A DNA stretch of 64,000 nt from the NCBI GenBank assembly GCA_015183035.1, contig JACZZP010000011.1, positions 1,426,001-1,490,000 of the forward strand, in the 5' to 3' direction. The notes under the pieces were generated by a model. That model made no database searches. It was given only the letters and a program-made list of their open reading frames with translations, and was not told the origin of the DNA. The position numbers and the translations under genes are program-made. The stretch is from Meloidogyne chitwoodi. Taxonomy: Eukaryota > Nematoda > Chromadorea > Rhabditida > Meloidogynidae. Positions 58,301 through 64,000 of this stretch are shown here, piece by piece (the first letter of the stretch is position 1; each line of letters starts with the position of its first letter).

Positions 58301-61300
58301 TCGAAGATTACACATTTCTCTTGTTTTTACTAAATTTAAAAAATATATAAAGAAAAGAAAGATTTATAAATTAAAATAATATAAAACAATTAAATTTTGT
58401 TATAAATTAAAAATTAATTCAAAGAGCAAAACATTTAAAAAAACAAATTAAAATCAGCCCAAAAACAAAATAAAATCAAAATTACTAAAAGCCTGTTTTC
58501 CAGGCAAAGGAGCATTTGTTCGATGTGCAGAAGGTAATGGTTGTAATTGCTGTTGTTTATTTCCTTAAAATATTTAAATTTACAAACTGAAATAATAATA
58601 TAGATAAAAATTAAAATATTAACAAAATTAATTAAATACAAATATTTATTAATTAATTTAAGGATTAAACAAAATTATTTAAAAATTACCAAAATATTAT
58701 AACAGCAAAAGTTTATTAAAAAAAATTTTTTACCTAAAAATCCAGGCTTAATTGGAGATGAAATTAAATGTCCACAACGTTGAGAACATTCTGTCTCTGT
58801 ATTAAATCGATTTCTATTACCACCACACCCACTATATATAAAACGAAAACATCCTCCATTAAATGAATCAAAATACCATTTATCCTGTTAATTTTTTTAG
58901 ATTTTTTTTGTTAAATTTAAAAATAACTAACAACATAACTTCTACAATTTCCACTATCTAACATCATTCGACAAGGATCATCTTCTTCAAAAGGTGAAAT
59001 TTCAGGCTTCTTTTGAGGTAGTGGTAATTGAGGAGGTTGTTTTGTTGGATATATTATTTCTAATTAATTTTTTTAAGAAAAAAATAAAAGCAAAGAAAAA
59101 ATAATAAAAGGAAAATAGTTAGTATTATAAGTTAACTCAATAAAAAATCAAAAATTCTAGCGGATAAATATATTTAAATAATACGGCAAACAAAAATTAT
59201 TAAAATTTTAAAAATTTTAAAGTTAAAAAATAAAAAAAACTCACTTTCTTCAGGAATTTGTTGAACAGGAGCAATTATTGGTTGTTGTTGAAAAGGTGGA
59301 GGAGGCGGTGGTGGTGGTGGTGGAGGAGGATGAGATTGTTGATGTGGTAGTTGTTGTGGTGGCAAAGGTGGTTGAATATAAGGATTTTGTGATGATATTG
59401 GTATAGGACCTCGATATGGGACAATATTAGGATGGACTTGAGATGCATCCGCTTCAGCACAGAAACTCTAATTTTTTAAATAATTTTCAAATTTTAATAA
59501 ATTAAAATCAAACAATTCTACAAGTAATATGTACCTGACATTCTTCCCAAGTATTAAAAGTATTAGAATTTCCTAAACATCCTCTATGCCAAAAAGCACT
59601 GCATTGTTTAGAAAGATAATCATAGAAATATTTAGGTGTTAATTTTTCACAACGTATTGGGCCTTCAACTTTTGGCAAAAAACAACGGCCTAAGAAAAGA
59701 AATTTATATAATTTTTAAATTAAAAAATAATAATACCAATTCCTGGTGGATCAAGACAAATTTGTTCACATTGTTCTCTACTTCCAAAACGATTCTAAAA
59801 AAATAAAATAAATTTAAATTAATTTTAAAATTTAATTTAAAACAGAATAATAACCCAAAATAAATAAATATATAACCTCATTTCCACCACATCCACCATA
59901 CCAAAACTGTGCACATCTCCCCTCAGCCATATCATAAAACCTAAAATAAATAAATATATTATTAAAATATAAATATTTAATAACTAACCAAGCTAATTTA
60001 TAACTAGATGAACAAACTTGACCCTGATCTTGAGGTAATCCACAAGTTGCAACTTTAAAAAAATAAAGACATTAAAGGATTACTTTCAATAGAAAAAATG
60101 TCTATTTAAAAGATAATTTAATTATACCAATGATCGATGGTGATACAGTTCCTCCTAATATATAAGGAGCTGGAGTTGTTGTAGGACAACCGGCAAAGTC
60201 AGGACCAAATGCTTTTGAAGCACCATCTTGACAACAACCATACCTTTAAATTTTATTTATTTTTTTAGAAGATATTCTTTTAAATTTTATTTGAATTTTT
60301 TTAATTATTTCAAAAACAATTTTAAAGAAAATACTTTGCATATCTACAATCATCACAACCCTCTCCAAGAGGCCCAACAGCAGTTGTTTCTCCATCATCA
60401 CAACAACCCCAACGTGTATATTGGCAAGGACATCCTTCTTTATTTAGGCCTCTTGAAGGAGTCTGTCCATCAGGGCAACAGCCAAATTTACTTTGAGCAC
60501 AACTTTCTGGGCAACCTTTTTAAAAATATTTAGTAATTTATATTAAAATATTTATTTACCATAAAATCCTGGTCCTTTTGCAGAATTTTTACCATCTGGA
60601 CAACATCCATATTGAGAGAAAACACATCCACATCCTTCATTATCCGGACCTTTTGCATGAGTCTGTCCATCAGGGCAACAGCCATATCTTTTTTAAATTA
60701 AATTATTTTTAAAAATAAAAAGTTTATTTTACCTAGTCAATAAACAACTTGCTCCACATCCTTTCCCATTTTTTCCTGAAGCATGAGTAACACCATCGGG
60801 ACAACATCCAAATTCTGAGACTTCACAAGGGAAACTACTACGCTCACATCCTTTAAAATATATTAAGATAATAAAATTGAAAATGTTAAATGTCTAAAAA
60901 AGTCTTAAAACTTTAAAAACCTTAATTACCTCCATAAAAAGGTCCAAAAGCAATTGTCCTTTTATCTTTACAACATCCATATAAAGATGCAGCACAAGTA
61001 GGTTCTCCACAGCCTTGAAAGGCTGGTCCACGAGATAAAGTTATTCCATCTGGACAACATCCGTATTTTGTTTCATTGCAAGTACCAAGAATAAATAGAG
61101 AACAACCAGCATGTTGTGGGCCTTCTGCTGCTGTGTACCAATCTGGGCAGCAACCAAATTCCTTTAAAGAATGAAACCAATATTTAATTTTAAAAATATA
61201 TTTTACATTTTTTGAGCAATGTTTAGTAGTTTCATTTTCAGATAACGCAGAATCCAATAATTCTTCCATAACAGCAACAGATGGTGCAATTGTTGTACAA

Positions 61301-64000
61301 GGAATTTGTAATTTTTCACCAGTTTCAGTACTTTCAACTGTGCAAAGTTGCTCTTTAGCTACATCTTCTTCACTAAAAATTTAACATTTTTTAATATAAA
61401 ATAATATTTTTATTACATAGGTCCCTCTCCACTTCCTTCATCAGCTGAAACTTCTCCCATAATTTTAGTATCAATTGATGTTTCTATCCAATCATCACAT
61501 CCTTTATTATCTTTTCCTTGTTTTTCTGTTATCTAATTTATTAAAATAAAATTAATTTTTAAAAAATAATTTAATTAAGAATAACATTATCTGAGCAACA
61601 ACCAAATTCAGAAATTGAACAATTTGAACAACCAGAAAAGTAAGGACCATCTGCAAATGTTGTATTATCTGGACAACAACCAAATTTACTTTCAGAACAG
61701 ACTAAAGAGAAAAGTTTTAAAATTTTCCAAAATAAAAAATACCAGGACATGTTTGATTATTACAAATTTGTTGTTCAATAGGTTTTTCTTTTTCATCACA
61801 CCATTCTGGTACAGGTTTTTTATCATAATTTAAACAAACAACTGCACGTGTTTGAATGCCTCCATCACAAGATACTGAACATTTAGACCAAGGCCCAGTA
61901 AAATAAATTCCTTCACATTTTTCTTCATTAAGACAATCTTCTCTTGAAATAGGCTTATCACCTCCACATAAAGATTCATCTACTCGCTTTAAAATTTAAA
62001 TAAATTATTAATTTTTTGAAATTTATAAACAATCTTATCTACTATGAAAAATATAAAGAAGATATTATTAATTAAAAAATAAATAAGACTATTTCTGTCA
62101 TTTTAACTAAAATTTCTCTTAAATTTCCTTTGATCTCTTTTTAAATACCTTAGTTTGTCCAAGTTCATTAATAGCACAAAAAACTGTTCTACTTTTATGC
62201 CCATGTCCACATTCAGTACTACACTTTGACCATTGAGAAAAATGCCATTCGTAAAAGCATGGAGCTGGACTTACACAAGGCCTTTTATCTTCTGGAATTT
62301 TTGCTTTTTCTGTCTTTTTTGTGCCACTTTTTACTACTTCAAGGCATTTTTCTAAAGGATATTCTCTTCCGTTACGATCTTGGCATGTTACATTTCTCCA
62401 TTCTTCTGTGTCATTACAACGTTTACACTAATAATTAAATATAAAAATTAGAAAAAATTATTTTTAAATTAAAATAATATTCTTAATTTAATTCAAAAAA
62501 TTTACCAATTCCCATTCGGTAGTTTTGAATTGAAGACCTTGACAAGGTCCCAAATTACAGTCTCTTTCGGTTTGAGGCTTTCCCTCTACATCTAAATTTT
62601 TTTTTGAAAATTTTCTTCTTTTAACATACCAGGGCAAGCATCAGCAGGCAACATTTTTCCTTCTTCTCCTTCTTTAGCACTTCTACATGTTACAGAACGA
62701 AATTGTTTAGCATTTCCACATTGTGAGGAACAAGAAGACCAAGGGCCTGCTTTCCATTCTGGGCCTATATTTTGGAAAATTAATTTATTATAAAATAAAT
62801 AATTTTAACATGAAAATCTATTGCATTGTCTTCTAGCCTCTGGTCTTTCAACTCCTCGTTCAGTACAATTTCCATCTGAAACTGTTGTGCGACGTCCATC
62901 AGCGAAAACACTAAAAATTGAGTATATTGCATTTTTTAGTCGTAAACTCTAAACGACGATTATCTACCATAGATTTATATAATTTAAAAAATTAAAAAAC
63001 TAACCGATGGCAATAAAGCACCCGAAATTGAAGTCCTTTATCTCCACAAGTACTTGAACATTGTTCCCAAGGTCCTTCATACCATCTTTTTTTTAAATTA
63101 ATTTTTATTTTTAAATATTTTAAGTCTACTCTGGTTCGCAATCCACAGTTTTACAAGTCTTTTCAAATTCTGGTTTTGTTGCATTTTGTTCATCACATAT
63201 AGAATCATCTACTCTTGTATGTGTTGCAACATCAGTACAATAAAGTGTTCGAGTTATTAAACCTATATATATTTTTTTAGATTTAGAAAAATATTATTAA
63301 TTATTTAAAAAATTTAAACCTTTTCCACAAGTCACAGAACAGCTAGACCATTCTCCAGGTTTCCATAAATATTTTACATCTTTTTCCAAAGGTATAGAAA
63401 ATTCATATTTTACAGCACTATTAGTTTTTGGTGTAGTTGTTCTTTGAAGTAATAATGATATTGTTAAAGGTTCAAGCAATGGACCATTAGATGTTAATTT
63501 TCTTTAAAATTAATTATAAAAAAATTTAAAATTTTCGCTTACTCAGTGCCTCCATCTCCTTCTGAAAATTTAAATTAATAAAGTTAATTAAATTTATAAT
63601 TTTTTTCCTAATTTATAGGATTGTAAATTTAAAGAGTCATTGATTGTTTGATTTTAGATTATTGTTTTAAAATATTTTCCAAATTATCTTTTTGGTATTA
63701 AATTGAAAAAAGCAAACTTATTATGATTAATAAATTTTAAAAATTTTACTTTCATATTTAAAAGCAGTTCCTCCAACAATAATATTTTTGGCAATAACTT
63801 GTATTTGATAATTTCCATTTAATAACCAATCACCAGTAGCATTTTTAATTGCTAAAAAATATTAAAAAAATATACCTATTTAATTTAAAAAAATACCAAA
63901 AACATTGCTAGAAGGTCTAATTTCTTCAATATGTATTGCTGTAGCACCAACAGGTAATGAAATAATATCATGATATCCTAATGAAAGTCCTCTTTCATCA
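55378..64000 (-). CDS. mig-6: Papilin (MIG-6 type) extracellular matrix protein, 5' end outside the window
   Basis: This minus-strand gene enters from the right edge and stops at TAA 55378. Domain order from the N-terminal side: part of an ADAMTS spacer (63540-64000); about six thrombospondin type 1 modules (61740-63400; for example KPGEWSSCSVTCGKG and GPWSKCSVSCDGG), one degenerate (WELCKRC); an array of about ten lagrin-type Cys motifs (60190-61720; GCCPDGxTxAxGP...GC); nine Kunitz domains (56010-60055); an Ig domain with DSGQYSCSYG (55560-55960); and a C-terminal PLAC-like Cys module (NTLRYGSFCCKTCKK). This is the layout of C. elegans MIG-6/papilin, a basement-membrane protein needed for distal tip cell migration. 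A Pro-rich linker with 12 consecutive prolines lies near 59300. Exons are short and joins keep frame where checked. Confidence 0.93.
56010..60055 (-). other. Nine Kunitz (BPTI) domains of papilin
   Basis: Approximate positions are 59760-60055, 59460-59695, 58765-58985, 58030-58320, 57655-57880, 57380-57615, 56535-56695, 56285-56520 and 56010-56260, in order from the N-terminal side. Each has the FxYxGCxGNxNxF core (for example FWYGGCGGNENRF). The residue after the second Cys (P1) is Ser, Glu, Arg, Glu, Lys, Ala and Phe in the first seven and Glu in the ninth. Only the third and fifth have the basic P1 of trypsin inhibitors. The eighth has a long Asn/Lys/Glu insert between its first cysteines. 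In most of these the domain is probably structural. Confidence 0.85.
60190..61720 (-). other. Lagrin repeat array of papilin
   Basis: About ten Cys-rich modules of the form (Y/F)GCCPDGxTxAxGPxxxGC occur, for example EFGCCPDGVTHASG, YGCCPDGQTHAKGP and WGCCDDGETTAVGP. The modules nearest the TSP1 region are separated by an acidic, repeat-free linker (SADEGSGEGP). Lagrin repeats of this kind are known from papilins and related matrix proteins. Confidence 0.85.

Noticed and set aside
59174..59460. Minus-strand frames rich in poly-Pro and poly-His
   Set aside because: The poly-Pro frame is the papilin linker exon and is covered there; the His/Leu frame is its shadow.

Overview
The window is very AT-rich eukaryotic DNA. 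Genes are split by many short introns with GT...AG ends and T-rich acceptors (nearly all TTTAG or AAG). Several proteins have clear nematode-type orthologues, including a papilin with lagrin repeats, a MOLO-1-like protein and NRBP. Base composition, tiny introns, small transposon relics and a divergent glutathione-synthetase-like gene suggest a tylenchid plant-parasitic nematode, most likely a root-knot nematode (Meloidogyne). The genus is an inference; I could not run a search.

Layout. 1-2.8 kb: one N-terminal exon of an unknown minus-strand protein. 2.8-4.0 kb: an inverted-repeat transposon with a second one nested in it. 5.8-7.8 kb (-): U5 snRNP 40K WD40 protein. 8.5-10.3 kb (-): RRS1 ribosome-biogenesis factor. 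11.7-14.8 kb (+): a single-pass membrane protein of unknown function, with a U1 snRNA gene in intron 1 and a second copy of the 2.8 kb transposon in intron 7. 18.9-22.8 kb (+): a rhodopsin-class peptide GPCR with a pogo-like transposon relic in an intron. 23.4-23.6 kb (+): a two-exon gene for a very small secreted peptide. 23.9-26.2 kb (-): a p55-type MAGUK scaffold. 27.9-30.7 kb (-): a glutathione-synthetase-like protein with changed catalytic motifs and a possible N-terminal zinc finger. 30.8-34.3 kb: repeats, an F-box-like fragment and a Tc1/mariner-type element. 34.8-38.1 kb (-): the pseudokinase NRBP. 38.9-42.2 kb: a repeat block with a higher-order minisatellite and several MITEs. 43.6-44.2 kb: a Merlin-type transposon relic. 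45.1-53.1 kb (+): a discoidin domain receptor that stops before any kinase domain. 53.6-55.1 kb (+): a MOLO-1/TPM-type membrane protein with an apparent frameshift. 55.4-64.0 kb (-): papilin (MIG-6 type), cut by the right edge of the window.

The genes are not an operon or a pathway. They are a mixture of housekeeping genes (splicing: SNRNP40 and U1; ribosome assembly: RRS1), signalling and scaffolding genes (GPCR, MAGUK, NRBP, DDR-like) and extracellular-matrix genes (papilin; DDRs bind collagen). The most unusual items are the GS-like gene, the kinase-less DDR, the tiny secreted peptide gene, the U1 gene nested in an intron with an altered loop I, and many short transposons whose ends are built from 12-20 bp repeated phrases.
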